A DNA stretch of 64,000 bases from Eunapius fragilis (GCA_963681505.1 OY811976.1:2120916-2184915), one strand, 5' to 3'; positions 1 through 11,136 are shown, numbered from the stretch's first letter. Program-made: numbers and translations. The notes: a model not told the origin generated them from the sequence alone.

Positions 1-249
1 GGTGGTGATGATGGTATGGAGGTGCTCATGATGGTATGAGGTGGTGATGATGGTATGAGGTGGTGATGATGGTATGAGGTGGTGATGATGGTATGAGGTG
101 GTGATGATGGTATGAGGTGGTGATGATGGTATGGAGGTGCTCATGATGGTATGAGGTGGTGATGATGGTATGGAGGTGCTCATGATGGTATGAGGTGGTG
201 ATGATGGTATGGAGGTGCTCATGATGGCATGAGGTGGTGATGATGGTAT
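1..249. repeat. 19-20 bp GGTGGTGATGATGGTAT minisatellite
   Basis: About a dozen head-to-tail copies of a 19-bp unit (GAGGTGGTGATGATGGTAT) alternate with a 20-bp variant containing GTGCTCATGATGG. The array begins at the window edge, so its full length is unknown. It ends abruptly at a CATAATGTAAGG sequence. No coding role is apparent. Confidence 0.9.
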
Positions 250-2200
250 CATAATGTAAGGATCATTTATTCATAGGCTAAACGGTAACATCTTTTGAAC
301 ATTCATTTATTGAAGCCACCATCACATGTGTTCATTTATTAACATCAGTTGCGGTGGTTAAATGCTGAAGTTCACTGTCATGCAAAAGGTTGCAATGTAG
401 TGGGTTGCATGATGGGGGTGTGATCAGAATAAACACAACAAAGGTCCACTAACCACACCCACCACCCCACATGCGTTAGGTGTGACATACTCGTTTTGAA
501 GCCTGTACTTCCCCTTACTCCAGTGGACATTCCTCAGAATAGAATGGTGCGCACATAGACAGGCTAGTTGTCCCAAGGGAGCAGCCATTGCTAGTACATC
601 AAAGGTCTTGTGGAGTGGGCTCTTGGAAGTAGTAAGACAATGCATACCAATTTGTAGTTACACTTTACACCTCATTGTCTTAATTTCCCTAATATGGCGT
701 GTTGATACTTGTGCACCAGCACCCAGCTTTAGCTATACATCAGAACATTGAAGCAAAATCCAAAGGCAACATATAGGTATGTACGTATATGTTATTGAAA
801 ATCAGCTGCCTATTTTAAAGGGGGGCGACCGGATTAAAAACTCTCTGACACTTGATACCGGTAACTTGATCAATGTTACTTGATCTATACAGGGTCTTTG
901 TGAAAGATAGCGCGAGGCTTTTAAATGAATATAATTCTTCATAGGATTGTCCAACTACATGAATTTATGAACGTTCAATAAAAGACAAATACGAACCGCA
1001 TTTTTACAATTAGCAGTTCAAAAGATAAACTCAAATAGCCTGCAATTAACGTACGACAACTTTAAATTAAGAACGTGATTTATAAACTGCAGAATAAAAT
1101 TGATGAGACTTTGAAACATTATGATATTTGATTGGCGTTTTACTAGTTAATAACTTAATATTCAAAACAACAAATCAAACTTGAAAAAGCTATTTGACCA
1201 CTACGTTTTTTGAGTTTTAATACATTAAATAACCTAATCAAATATGCTTTGCACTTTTTTTAGTCAATACTACTTTAATAACAATAAGTGAATACATGAA
1301 TGAGAACAAATGAACATAAAAATTAAATTAAATGAAAAATAAAGACGAAGCCAAATGAAAAATTATTCAGTGGACCTTTGCACAGGTCAAAGCTATAGAA
1401 TGGTGTTGTGAGTGGGAATGAAATGACCTGGTTCCTCGAAGGCACATGATTGCTGAGCGGAGTAGTTCATTTTATACAGAAATAATTTAATATTTACGCT
1501 TCAACCTTAATAACTTGAAAGCAAATGATGATCTTAAATGTTAATAACTCACTATTGAACCTAGGAACTTGAAATCAGTACTGCTCCACCACATATCCAG
1601 ATCATGTATTAGTTTTTAAAATCAATTATCGTTTGAATAACTTTGTTAATAGAGAGCTTTGAATATTTTGATTTATGGGGATTTGATACAGTTACTTAAC
1701 TGCTTAAAATAGTATTTGCCTAACTACTGCAACATACATTAAAGAGATCAAGCAGTTGATTAATTTCAACCCTGAGTTATAGGGATTTTAAAGTGTTGCG
1801 TTCTTTTGCAAACATCCTGTATAATCATAGTGTCCAATCGAATGCAATTAAATGTTACGTGTAAAAGTACAACGTTATTAAATTAATCGCTGTTCTTTAA
1901 AATACAGGAATTATAACCCATCAATCATCTCTGCCGTCTCTTCTTTCCAGATTTCAAGTGGTACTCTGAGGGGTACCACTTATCCCATCTAGTAGTGATT
2001 TATAAATAAAGATCTGGTGTACATGACTTGATAGAGACACTGGAGCTGCAGAACCTAATGATCTGCTCCCTCCTCACAGTCCACTCTGAGGCCCGCAAGG
2101 AGTCCAGTGGGGCACATGCCCGCCAGGAGTATAGTGTAAGCCACTCCCCCACCTCCCTCCAGAGCAGTTGGTCTTTAAATTATCCTTCTAAGGGAGTTGT
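250..2200. other. No gene recognised; AT-rich intergenic DNA
   Basis: The stretch is AT-rich with only short random open frames. I see no splice-flanked exon, transposon terminus or RNA gene. It may be intron or decayed repeat. Confidence 0.5.
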
Positions 2201-2208
2201 TTATGAAA

Positions 2209-2755
2209 TCACATCTTCATTTTGTCGTGTGTAAGGCTTTTGTAGCGTGGCAGGTTTTTTGTGCACTGGGAAAGGTGTTGGATGTGAGATGACCATATAA
2301 GGTGACTAGGGCTTTTGACTTTGATCGATGCATTCATCCTAACAGCCAGGCATGATGCCACAGTGGAAAACACACTAATAGCTTCCGATCCCCATACACC
2401 ATAAGTTTCCACCACAAAGGGAATACAATACCCAGCCTAACTCTTTGCATTTTCAGAGTGTTTCCACTTCTCTGTGGCTTCTGCAGCCACACCAGATGGC
2501 ATGCCAGGTTCAACAGATAAAGATGAATGAAGGATGACACACTGATGTCAAATGCTGCATGCAGAGGCATTCCCATCCCAATTGGAGACTAAGATATCTA
2601 TTTATCAGCATACATGAGGCATAATCAAAGAGATTGTTGAACTGAAGATCCTCTAGCCTGTCTGAAAGTTGTCTCTGAGAAATGGTATGATGCACAAGAT
2701 CATTAGCAAAGAGAGCATCAGAATTAATGGAGTACAAATGTATTGAACTGTGCAA
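2209..2755 (-). pseudogene. Degenerate 3' end of an endonuclease-bearing non-LTR retroelement
   Basis: Two overlapping minus-strand frames match the better-preserved family member at 18300-19613. The first part reads QRQLSDRLEDLQFNNLF (compare VRQKDLSARIEDHQFDQLF there). The second reads VETYGVWGSEAISVFSTVAS (compare VETYGCWGTEA). The frame changes between the two parts, the region between them is shortened, and the zinc-knuckle and nuclease core found in the other copies are missing. It is therefore a decayed, internally deleted copy. Assignment to the family is by resemblance to the other copies in the window; the family name (R2-like with restriction-like endonuclease) is inference. Confidence 0.65.
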
Positions 2756-2939
2756 TGGCAGAGGCTAGATGGCTGTGAGCAGATGTTGCACAATTAGAGT
2801 TGCTCAGAGATGCTACATAAGGAGCAGGTGAATGGTGTGCAAGTCAACAGATCCCTAATCTCTCTGCATAAACTTAGTTGATCCTGATGCTAGTGTGTCA
2901 AAATCAAGTGGCACTTAGAAAAACCTTGTTCCCTTCCAT

Positions 2940-3015
2940 TTGACACACCTTTGCCTTTGCCCCCCATTTCAAATATCCAACCAACTTTTTTTGTTAGAGA
3001 ATGTTTTTCTTTACC
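2940..3015. repeat. Single arm of the snapback MITE family
   Basis: The sequence (TTGCC...CCAACTTTTTTTGTTAGAGAATGTTTTTCTTTAC) resembles one arm of the palindromic elements at 13278, 13574, 40965 and 42409, which end CCACCAACTTTCTCATAGAGAATGTTTTTATTTACTTGT. No opposite arm follows. The same solo arm sits in the same relative place in block B at 60243-60325, so it was part of the duplicated segment. Confidence 0.6.
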
Positions 3016-3696
3016 ATATACACACGACATTTATTGTTTTGGAAATATACAAAAATAGCAGCGAACGTGTTCATCATTACGTGATGTAAATATAAACTCC
3101 TTGGCTAGATCCTCCAGATTAATGCATTCTGGTAGCTCTTTATGCACATGCAAGATGAAACTATAACTGACTCTACTTTCTGTCATAGAGGATCCCAAGC
3201 AACACAACGATACTGAAATAAGTACCTCACCACGTGCAGCAATACCGAGCTCCTTAAGCGTTTGGTTAATAACCTGATAGTAATGCGTGGGGAGGGGGGG
3301 GGGGGGGGGCTTAAGCCCCCATGTAAATATATATATATATATATATTTGGAGAGGCCGGGGGGCAACTGCCCCACCCCCACCCTTCCTCTAGTTCCGCCG
3401 CTACTGCTACATCGAATTTTGCGTCCAGCTTTGTAAGCTGGACTCAATGTTTCTGCGAAGTAACTCATCTACCATTCATTAAGCGAAGAAATCTGCAAGC
3501 AGTTTTGTACTTATCCCTTGTTCCGAAGAGTCTTGCTTTGAGCTCAAGGTTTTTTTGTACATTCCTCTCTCCCTCTCTCACTAAGATGCTATGTTACCTA
3601 TCAATTATGCTCAGGCATATACGCTGTATTCACAACATGCACCACAACATGCACAAGTTTTTAAAAATCCGAAATGTAATTAAAAATACAAATACA

Positions 3697-3750
3697 ACGT
3701 TGCATTGTCTTCATATCTTGCACTCAAATTGTATGGAACATCCAAGGGAC
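3697..3750 (-). pseudogene. Truncated FN3 exon (5' end only)
   Basis: A minus-strand fragment reads GPLDVPYNLSARYEDNA, equivalent to the start of the intact FN3 exons at 44997 and 63107 (GPLDAPYN...). The acceptor TTTTAG precedes it, as in the intact copies. After about 18 codons the sequence jumps to unrelated DNA at a deletion junction, so most of the fibronectin type III domain is gone. This makes block A a non-functional copy. Confidence 0.75.
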
Positions 3751-4377
3751 CTAAAATTTTATCAAAATGGACATGAATTATTTGAAATCCACTAACTTGT
3801 AATAAAAATGGGATGACTACAAGATTTCACAATTCAAATTCACGCACGATTAATTATATCTGAACTAAAAACATTTTATGTATATCTTTGGTTTCATAAA
3901 AATAAAAGGGGTTTTGGAAAAATGCATTCACTGAATGCAGAAACACACCAAAACACCAAACACATATGGGAAGTGCCATTCTATCCTTATAAAGGCAAAA
4001 TTAATGTATGAGAGCAGGATCCTCTTAGCTCACACGCAACGCCCAATGCATGAACTTTTCCCTGGACCCCAATACGTTTTCTGAGATTGTGCAAGCTAAG
4101 TTTCAAATTGGGCAAAAAGTATGTCTGTTCTCATGGATTTGGTATTAAAAGGTGGCAGCCTTAGATTTTTGCACGGTTCTCATAGGATGCTGATATAAGC
4201 TCACTTTGGATTTTTTTTGCAAAGCAAAATAGTTAAGGTTCATAAAAAATACCTTTCTTGATAAATTAAAAATTAGTAGACTTGCATCTGTACCCTTTAA
4301 AAATGCCCAGCTGAATATCTGCTTTAAAGTACAATCCAAACATAATAGCCATTTGTAATGGAACACAATTCACTTAC

Positions 4378-4606
4378 CTTGAAGGATCAAGTAAACCTTT
4401 TCACTTGGTGTGGCAACAGAAGATGTGCTCACCACAGCACACTGTACTTTTGTGTTATTGTTGGATAGTATCGTTGGGATGATGATAGAGGATGAAATTG
4501 TGTCATTGATGAATATTGGAGTAGTGGTAGTTATTCCTCTTTGGCTTGTGGCTGCAGTGTTTGCTGCACCTCCATCAACAATCCACCCAATTATTGTTCC
4601 TGTACT
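4378..4606 (-). pseudogene. Truncated Ig-like exon of the Ig/FN3 receptor family
   Basis: The minus strand encodes GTIIGWIVDGGAANTAATSQ ... VQCAVVSTSSVATPSEKVYL and ends at a consensus donor (CAAG|GTAAGT), matching the exons at 45622-45939 and 63725-64000. The upstream part (signal-proximal cysteines and the acceptor) is replaced by unrelated sequence at 4607. Together with the broken FN3 exon this marks a dead gene copy. Confidence 0.8.
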
Positions 4607-4787
4607 GTTGTGTTTATTCCCTATTATAACCAATATTTCTCATTAAACTAGAATTTGAAAATAATAATAATAATGTTTAAGTGGTGATCATTACATCACC
4701 CCTCTGCCCAGCCATTTTAGGTAAGTCATGTCACCAAGCTGGAGCTGCAGCCCTTGCAGCAGAGGCCCATAAGCTACACTCTCCAAT

Positions 4788-5062
4788 GGATCTGTCACGG
4801 AGGAAACTGTCCGCGGAGTAAAGTGTCCGCTCGGACCATTTACTCCGGAGTAAGTTGTCCTAGGACACTTTACTCCGGAGCAACCTGTCCCTCTAGGACA
4901 AGTTACTTCGGAGTAAGCTGTCCCCATCTGGAGTAAACTGTCCCTACCCCCAACTCTCTTCCCGCGGACAATTTACTCCGGAGTATGATGTCCTAGGACA
5001 GCTTACTCCGGAATAATATGTCCTAGGACAATCTACTCTGTAGTAATATGTCCTAGGACAGT
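4788..5062. repeat. Palindromic array built on ACTCCGGAGT and TGTCCTAGGACA
   Basis: Alternating short perfect palindromes (TTTACTCCGGAGTAAA-like and TGTCCTAGGACA) are arranged with a period of about 30 bp. The array starts with GGATCTGTCACGGAGGAAAC. The mirror image of that edge closes the related array at 12105-12215, so this edge is probably a transposon terminus with subterminal palindromes. No coding content is seen. Confidence 0.75.
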
Positions 5063-5186
5063 TTGCTTTTCGCTGGATTGATGCATGTGCCCTGACTTTT
5101 GCTGACATCAGCAACCTCTCGTTCTTCATTTTCATCTGTCCTCTCATGAGTTTCATCCATAATGGTAACATGAGCTCTAAATTAAT

Positions 5187-5282
5187 CTCGTACCCAGACC
5201 CTCAATCCCACAGCTGCGGGTGGATTACATCACCGCTACGTGGAAAGAGGGTCTGGCGCACAGATCGAACTTTTTGGTTCTG
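5187..5282 (+). repeat. Left terminal inverted repeat of the composite element
   Basis: It begins CTCGTACCCAGACC and matches the reverse complement of 10886-10981 over about 95 bp with one small insertion and a few substitutions. Confidence 0.85.
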
Positions 5283-5389
5283 ACTTTCCTCGATTTCGGA
5301 GGACCAATCAGATTGCAGCATGGTCTGACGTCACGGTTGCAACATTGTAATTGCATTCCATAGCAACCCAGCGAAAAAATCCTGGGCAC

Positions 5390-6212
5390 GATCTTGGCCA
5401 AGATCATGCCCAAGGTCAAGATGGCAAGATTTTGGCGGCCAAATTCTTGGCATCTTGCCCCAAGATCTTTCCTCAAGATCTTGCTTTCTTGCCCCTAGAT
5501 CTTGGCCACGATCTTGCCTCCTTGCCCCTAGATCTTGGCCACGATCTTGCCTCCTTGGCCCTAGATCTTGACCACGATCTTGCCTCCTTGCCCCTAGATC
5601 TTGCCTCCTTGGCCCTAGATCTTGGCCGCGATCTTGCCTCCTTGCCCCTAGATCTTGGCCATGATCTTGCCTCCTTGCCCCTAGATCTTGGCCATGATCT
5701 TGCCTCCTTGCCCCTAGATCTTGGCCATGATCTTGCCTGCTTTCCCCTAGATCTTGGCCATGTTCTTGCCTCCTTGCCCCTAGATCTTGGCCACGATCTT
5801 GCCTCCTTGCCCCTAGATCTTGGCCATGATCTTGCCTCCTTGCCCCTAGATCTTGGCCATGATCTTGCCTCCTTGCCCCTAGATCTTGGCCATGATCTTG
5901 CCTGCTTTCCCCTAGATCTTGGCCATGATCTTGCCTCCTTGCCCCTAGATCTTGGCCATGATCTTGCCTCCTTGCCCCTAGATCTTGGCCATGATCTTGC
6001 CTCCTTGCCCCTAGATCTTGGCCATGATCTTGCCTCCTTGCCCCTAGATCTTGGCCATGATCTTGCCTGCTTTCCCCTAGATCTTGGCCATGATCTTGCC
6101 TCCTTGCCCCTAGATCTTGGCCATGATCTTGCCTTCTTGCCCCTAGATTTTGGCCATGATCTTGCCTGCAGATCTTGGCCATGATCTTGCCTCCTTGCCC
6201 TAGATCTTTAGG
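5390..6212. repeat. 33-bp minisatellite, open in both strands
   Basis: About 23 copies of a 33-bp unit (GATCTTGGCCATGATCTTGCCTCCTTGCCCCTA) occur with one or two-base variants and occasional 18-bp deletions. Because 33 is a multiple of three and no stop occurs in the unit, long frames stay open on both strands: LDLGHDLASLP repeats on plus, ARRQDHGQDLG repeats on minus. I regard these as repeat artefacts rather than genes. The first copies (to 5480) are more diverged and lead into the element terminus. Confidence 0.9.
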
Positions 6213-6724
6213 CACAATCTCGCGCTAAGATCGAACCTATATAATTTGATCCTGCCCTCTTTGACACAAGAAATGGGCAAGGTTATTATATTTAACAAAA
6301 AGAAACACACATCACTCATTTACTGTCCCTTTACTTTTGTTTTTACTTTGTCTCTGCACTTCTGATTGCAGGATTTTCGTTTGCTGGTAGCATTGTCTTT
6401 TTCTCCAAACTTATTTCTTAAGCAATCTGTGGAGTGATATGCAGGCAACACAAATGGGTAAAATATCTGGCGATGTGGGGCATGAAAACAAATGCATCCA
6501 TGCAAAAAATATAAACCATCAAGTAGCTGCATTGGGACAATGGTGGTTTCAAACTTATCGTTGATTTTCCCACAGGGACAAACAATGCTTTCACCTCATC
6601 CTCAGTGTATATTTAGTAGACTGAGCGCTTTTTAAATTTTATATCAGTCCCTCTCAGATTCAATAAATTTACACCACTTTCCTATGTCAATGTATACATT
6701 CATTTTGTACTGATATTAACTTAC

Positions 6725-6867
6725 AGTCAAAAAGTACTCTGGTGAGTGACTTGAACCTGATGGACCTGCTGGTTGCGCATCTGGCAGTATCTCCATGGGA
6801 GCAGGGCTAGCTGGGTGTTGTTGATTACATTTCTGTACATCACAGGCTAGTGTGGGTCCTCCAATTC
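6725..6867 (-). CDS. Possible isolated exon, unrecognised
   Basis: An open minus-strand stretch of 143 bp is bounded by a plausible acceptor (TTTTTTGTAG) and a donor (GTAAGT). It would encode a Cys-containing then Pro/Ser-rich peptide (GIGGPTLACDVQKCNQQHP ...). I recognise no domain and see no neighbouring exon. It may be an exon of a gene cut up by the surrounding transposons, or chance. Confidence 0.25.
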
Positions 6868-7194
6868 CTACAAAAAATGTGCCTAGTATTATATCTTTCA
6901 CCCGTTAGAGGTACTTATACCTTTATTTGGCTGGCTGGCTGTTTGCGATAAGGTGTGCTAAAATACTTTCCACTGCAACCCGTATACATCTCAGCTCATC
7001 ATTACATCCCTACAAATAAAGATAAACATGGTAACTGAAGTCATCGTATACCTGCATTTGAATTAATTATTGCATGAAAAGACCACAATATAATGCATAT
7101 ACGAGAATACATACATAATAGTGCAATACATGGATGCAATACAGCTTCCCAGTGTTTAACGGGTGGGTTTTTATTGCTTTATGTATGCATACAT

Positions 7195-7905
7195 ACATAT
7201 ACATCTACAAGCCTCAAACCCCCCACACACAACAAGCTTTTGACATCCTACAAACCTCACAGACCCACACACACTACAAGCCTTCGTCACACACACCCTA
7301 CAAGCCTTCGACGCACACACCGTATAAGCTCCAACACACTGCAATGCTCGACACCTACACACACTGCAACCCTTCGACACCCTACAAATATTTGACACCC
7401 ACACACCCTACAACCCTTTGACACACACCCTACAAGCCTCCAACCACCTAAGCCTCAAACACCCACACACACTACAAGCCTTCAACACCTGTACCCTACA
7501 AGCCTTCAAAACCCACATCCTACAAGCCTTCGACACCCACAACCTACATACACACACGGCAGCGCTCAACACCTACGCACACTGCAATGCTCACACCCAC
7601 ACACACCCTACAAGCCTTCAACCTCCCAGACACGCAAGCCTTTGACACACACAAACTAACAGCCTTTGACACACACCCTACAAGCTTCCAACACCCACAC
7701 ACTTCAACCCTTCGACACCCACACACCCTACAAGCCCACACACTAACACTACAAGCCTTTGACACCCACAAACCCTACAATCCTCCAACACAACACCCTA
7801 TAAGCCTCAATACTCACATACCCACACACACCCTCCTCCAAAATATCTCAATACTCATACACTACCTACCAGCCTCCAGCATCGCAAACCACACATACGC
7901 TTCCA
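7195..7905. repeat. Degenerate CACCCTACAAGCCTTCGACAC minisatellite
   Basis: About 700 bp is made of loosely repeated ACACCC, CTACAAGCCTTCGAC and CAACACC words, strongly C/A rich on the plus strand. Period and spacing are irregular. Short open frames here are by-products of the composition. Confidence 0.85.
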
Positions 7906-8828
7906 CTCACCAATACTAGACTCAGCACCACATACATGTACCAACCAAGCCAGCAGCACTTGAACACAACCTAAAACCCTCCCCATAACTATACACACCA
8001 TCCACAATTCATCAACGACATGGGTGCAGATTCTCAAACAGGAAACAGCATGCGCGCATCAATTAGAACATACCTCGAAAAAATGTAGCTGCTGCTAACG
8101 TTTTTCGTTCACTAGCGTGAGAAAGCCATACCTTTTATTACAAGAAACACTACAAAAGTCCACTTACTTTATATTCCGACTGAAGAAATGGATCTTTGTG
8201 TCTGCTAAAGTAGTATCATATTGTGTATTGTGTAAACTCACGCGACCGTTACAAAACCAGCGATCGTGACCAAACACGGATACCAAAATATGCCGGGGAA
8301 TGGCTGAATGTTACTTGCCGATACACATTTTGCTTTCTTCGGCTCCTATAGGCCTATGCCAGTCGACCCTCGCCCGTTAAAAGTTACGAAAAAATTTTAC
8401 GGCCGGGTGCGCAATTGCGGATAATTAATCTGGCCGGTAATCGGTTAATGAAGTTCATAAGGTGTGTGTAGACCCTCCTAACATATAAACACTGGTACAT
8501 GAACTTGTATGGTCTGTAATGCAGATGTTGAAAGCACAGAAATAGACTGTGAACGTCATTAAAGCTTTATATCTGTATGCACGTATTATAGATTGTGCAA
8601 CTGTCTTTATAATGCATTTTGTATCTTGTGTATGATATCTGTATACAACACTGGATGCCATCTAATATATCAATATGTACAGTGCGATAAATGTTCTGCA
8701 TGCATGGGCGACAAATCAAAAACGGGTTAAACCACCATGCAAGGTATGCATGCAGTCTGGTGAGAAATTACTTTGTTACTAAAGACATTGCATGGAATTT
8801 TGAAATCAAGAATCACGAATCTTTTTCC

Positions 8829-9500
8829 ATAATGGTCAAGGAGGCAAGATCGTGGCCAAGATCTAGGGACAAGGAGACAAGATCGTGGCCAAAATCTAGG
8901 GGCAAGGAGGCAAGATCATGGCCAAGATCTAGGGGCAAGGAGGCAAGATCATGGCCAAGATCTAGGGGCAAGGAGGCAAGATCATGGCCAAGATCTAGGG
9001 GCAAGGAGGCAAGATCATGGCCAAGATCTAGGGGCAAGGAGGCGGCCAAGATCTAGGGGCAAAGAGGCAAGATCGTGGCCAAGATCTAGGGGCAAGGAGG
9101 CAAGGTCGTGGCCAAGATCTAGGGGCAAGGAGGCAAGATCGTGGCCAAGATCTAGGGGCAAGGAGGCGGCCAAGATCTAGGGGCAAGGAGGCAAGGTCGT
9201 GGCCAAGATCGAGGGGCAAGGAGGCGGCCAAGATCTAGGGGCAAAGAGGCAAGATTGTGGCCAAGATCTAGGGGCAAGGAGGCAAGATCGTGGCCAAGAT
9301 CTAGGGGCAAGGAGGCAAGATCATGGCCAAGATCTAGGGGCAAGGAGGCAAGATCATGGCCAAGATCAAAGAGCAAGATCCTGCCAAGATCTAAGGGCAA
9401 GGAGGTAAGATCTTGGCCATGATCTAGGGGAAAGGAGGCAAGATCGTGGCCAAGATACAGGGGCAAGGAGGCCCCAAAGGAGGCATGATGGGAGGCAAGA
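8829..9500. repeat. 33-bp AGATCTAGGGGCAAGGAGGCA minisatellite (inverse of 5390-6212)
   Basis: About 19 copies of the reverse complement of the left array unit, with several 12-15-bp-shorter variants (GGAGGCGGCCAAGATC). Decayed copies continue to 9834. The orientation relative to 5390-6212 makes the two arrays facing arms of one transposon. Confidence 0.9.
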
Positions 9501-9879
9501 TGATGGGGCCAGGAGGCAAGATCATTCTCAATATTCTTGTGTGGAATCTTGGTCAAGATTGCATACAAGGATCCTGACCATGATCTTGGACAATATTATT
9601 CTTTCTGAGTATGTCGTTTGATTTTGGTGAAGAATGTATTGTCTGTCTTGACACAATCCCTCAATTTGCTATCGCTGTGGATTATTTTTAGTCCAATTTT
9701 GAAATTGTTTAACATTTTCTTGGGCAAGATCTTAGACATCATGGCCAAGAATCTTGAATCTTGGTCAGGATGCATTAGATCTTGGTCAAGATTGCCAAGA
9801 TCATGGCCAAGATCGATAAGATTTTTTCGCTGGGAATAATGAGTCAAGCAGCGATTAGAATGTCGGGGACTAACTCGCT

Positions 9880-10740
9880 AGACGCTATTATTATTCGTGC
9901 ATCCCAAAGACTGACTGCAAGATGGAGACAACCACAAGGACAGCAGAGAGCACCTCCCGATAGAAGAAGCTCATGACAGCCTCCAAGCCCACCACCACAC
10001 CCACCAGGTGCACTGTCCCCTTCAAGAGCAGCACGGTTGCCATCCCTTGCCAGGCGGCACGAACGCGGACCTCCGCACCCACACATAGGACAAACAGACG
10101 AGAGGCAGCGCGTAGTACCAGTAAAACTGGATGGGGGAGGATTGGTACCAAAGAACCATAACAATGGCCACCACTGTGGCTACTAGCACCATCTTAGGGC
10201 TGCAGTGCCCCACCCCTCCACTATTAGCTCCCACCCTCCTACAAGAAGGAGGCAACTTCTCCTCCAAGACTCAGCAAAAAGTTCTTGGGCAAGATTCTTG
10301 CCAAGAAGAGCAAGATCTTGGCAGGAGGCCAAGATCTTGCCAGGAGCTGAGATCTTGCCATATCTTGGGTAAGATCTTGGCCGGCATAATCTTGGCAAGT
10401 TGGGCAAGATCTTGGGCAGGAATCTTGTCCAAGAACTTTTTGCTGGGGATGCATGGCCACAAGCACACACGCCAGCCAACCCACGAAGCCTGCCGTCACG
10501 GCAACCTTGAGGGGCAGCCTGTAGTAGGTGTGGTAGTACCTCATGCCCTCTTTGCACAGAGCTATGAGCCTGCGGGACAGGTCCACGGCCCTCTGGACAT
10601 GGTGGGCGTTTATTAGAGTATCAATCTCGGCATCCTCTTTGAAAGCTCGGCGGGCAACAGCCCGGGAAAGGGTCTGAAGAGCAAGGGGAGAGAGCTGTTC
10701 TGTGTGCGCTCCGTCTTGACCCTAAGCTGCGCGGTACAAA
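9880..10740 (-). pseudogene. PIGN-like (GPI ethanolamine phosphate transferase 1) C-terminal fragment
   Basis: The minus strand carries pieces of a multi-spanning membrane protein that resemble the C-terminal half of PIGN/MCD4, the ER enzyme that adds ethanolamine phosphate to the first mannose of GPI anchors. In order they are: SLPLLFRPFPGLLPAELSK; KEGMRYYHTYYRLPLKVAV followed by TAGFVGWLACVLV; VLWYQSSPIQFYWYYALPL; and LEAVMSFFYREVLSAVLVV. The pieces lie in different frames (changes near 10640 and 10090) and a 174-bp MITE splits them at 10272-10445. The N-terminal phosphatase-like catalytic domain is absent. The fragment starts about 145 bp inside the right TIR, so it looks like a captured host-gene piece. 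GC content here is clearly higher than in the flanks. The family call is from memory of the conserved YYHTYDR and QSSPW-type segments. Confidence 0.65.
10272..10445. mobile_element. 174-bp MITE with CAGCAAAAAGTTCTTGG ends
   Basis: The left end is CAGCAAAAAGTTCTTGGGCA. The right end, reversed, is CAGCAAAAAGTTCTTGGACA. The inside is made of AGATCTTGCC/TTGGCAAGA words like the arrays of the inner element. It sits inside the PIGN-like coding fragment, so it inserted after capture or was already present in the source intron. Confidence 0.8.
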
Positions 10741-10885
10741 GACTAGAGTCCTGCGTATGCCTTCCCAATTGTCGTCTTTGCGAGCAGTTCGACACAGACA
10801 CCGAACAGACTTTGCAGTGATTCATTCCGCACTTAATTACATGATGACGACACTTATGACGACACAATAATTGCATAAACATTCA

Positions 10886-10981
10886 AAACAAGTCAGAACC
10901 AAAAACTATCGATCTATGCGCCAGACCCGTAGCGGTGATGTAATCCACCCGCAGCTGTGGGATTGAGGGTCTGGGTACGAG
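10886..10981 (-). repeat. Right terminal inverted repeat of the composite element
   Basis: It ends GGGTCTGGGTACGAG and is the reverse complement of the left TIR at 5187-5282. Confidence 0.85.
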
Positions 10982-11136
10982 ACTAGCTATAAATATAGTA
11001 GAAGTCACATACAACCTCTGAAAGCCAGGTGGCAGCTAAGCTTTTATCGTTAGTGATTAACAACTTACACCACGTGGCTGCGCACTAGTTTGAATTGCAA
11101 TTTACACGACGCATATGACGGACCACTTACTCCGTC

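Larger units (their letters stand above)
3016..4606. repeat. Segmental duplication block A (relative of 60340-64000)
   Basis: From GCGAACGTGTTCATCATTACGTGATG (about 3060) onward the sequence parallels 60380 onward in block B. From about 3697 it parallels 63047 onward (an FN3 exon and then an intron), ending inside an Ig-like exon at about 4606, where similarity stops. It contains a poly-G tract (3291-3310) and an (AT)n tract (3328-3349) absent or different in block B. The equivalent of block B 60873-63051 is missing, see findings. Confidence 0.8.
5377..9834. mobile_element. Inner element with CCAGCGAAAAAATC ends and AGATCTTGGCC arrays
   Basis: The left end CCCAGCGAAAAAATC...CGATCTTGGCC (5377) is mirrored by the right end GGCCAAGATCGATAAGATTTTTTCGCTGGG (to 9834). 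Large arrays of a 33-bp unit lie just inside both ends (5390-6212 and 8829-9500) in opposite orientation, making them very long subterminal inverted repeats. The 174-bp element at 10272-10445 has related ends (CAGCAAAAAGTTCTTGG), pointing to a family. The middle (6213-8828) shows no recognisable transposase, so the element looks non-autonomous. Confidence 0.65.
5187..10981. mobile_element. TIR transposon carrying a host-gene fragment (composite)
   Basis: The two ends are long inverted repeats starting CTCGTACCCAGACCCTCAAT and continuing through CAGCTGCGGGTGGATTACAT to TTTTTGGTTCTGACTT: 5187-5282 on the left and 10886-10981 in reverse complement on the right. The left end has an extra TGGAAAGAG-like insert. 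The span holds a second transposon (5377-9834) and a small MITE (10272-10445). Without them the element would be about 1.2 kb, most of it the PIGN-like fragment at 9880-10740. No transposase is seen, so it would need help to move. I could not identify a convincing target-site duplication. Short CTCGTACCCAG-type ends recur near 12973, 35378, 41537 and 52480. Confidence 0.75.

Noticed and set aside
1..249. Possible CRISPR array at the window start
   Set aside because: Repeats are directly adjacent with no unique spacers, and the DNA is eukaryotic.
5331..6215. Long open frames (277 and 294 codons) on both strands
   Set aside because: They are translations of a 33-bp repeat with no stop in the unit; both strands are equally open and no domain is present.
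7093..7919. Thr/His/Pro-rich ORFs
   Set aside because: Follow a degenerate ACACCC minisatellite; no conserved features.
10272..10445. Intron within the PIGN-like fragment
   Set aside because: It has inverted terminal repeats and the AGATCTTGG words of a MITE, and no clear GT...AG borders.
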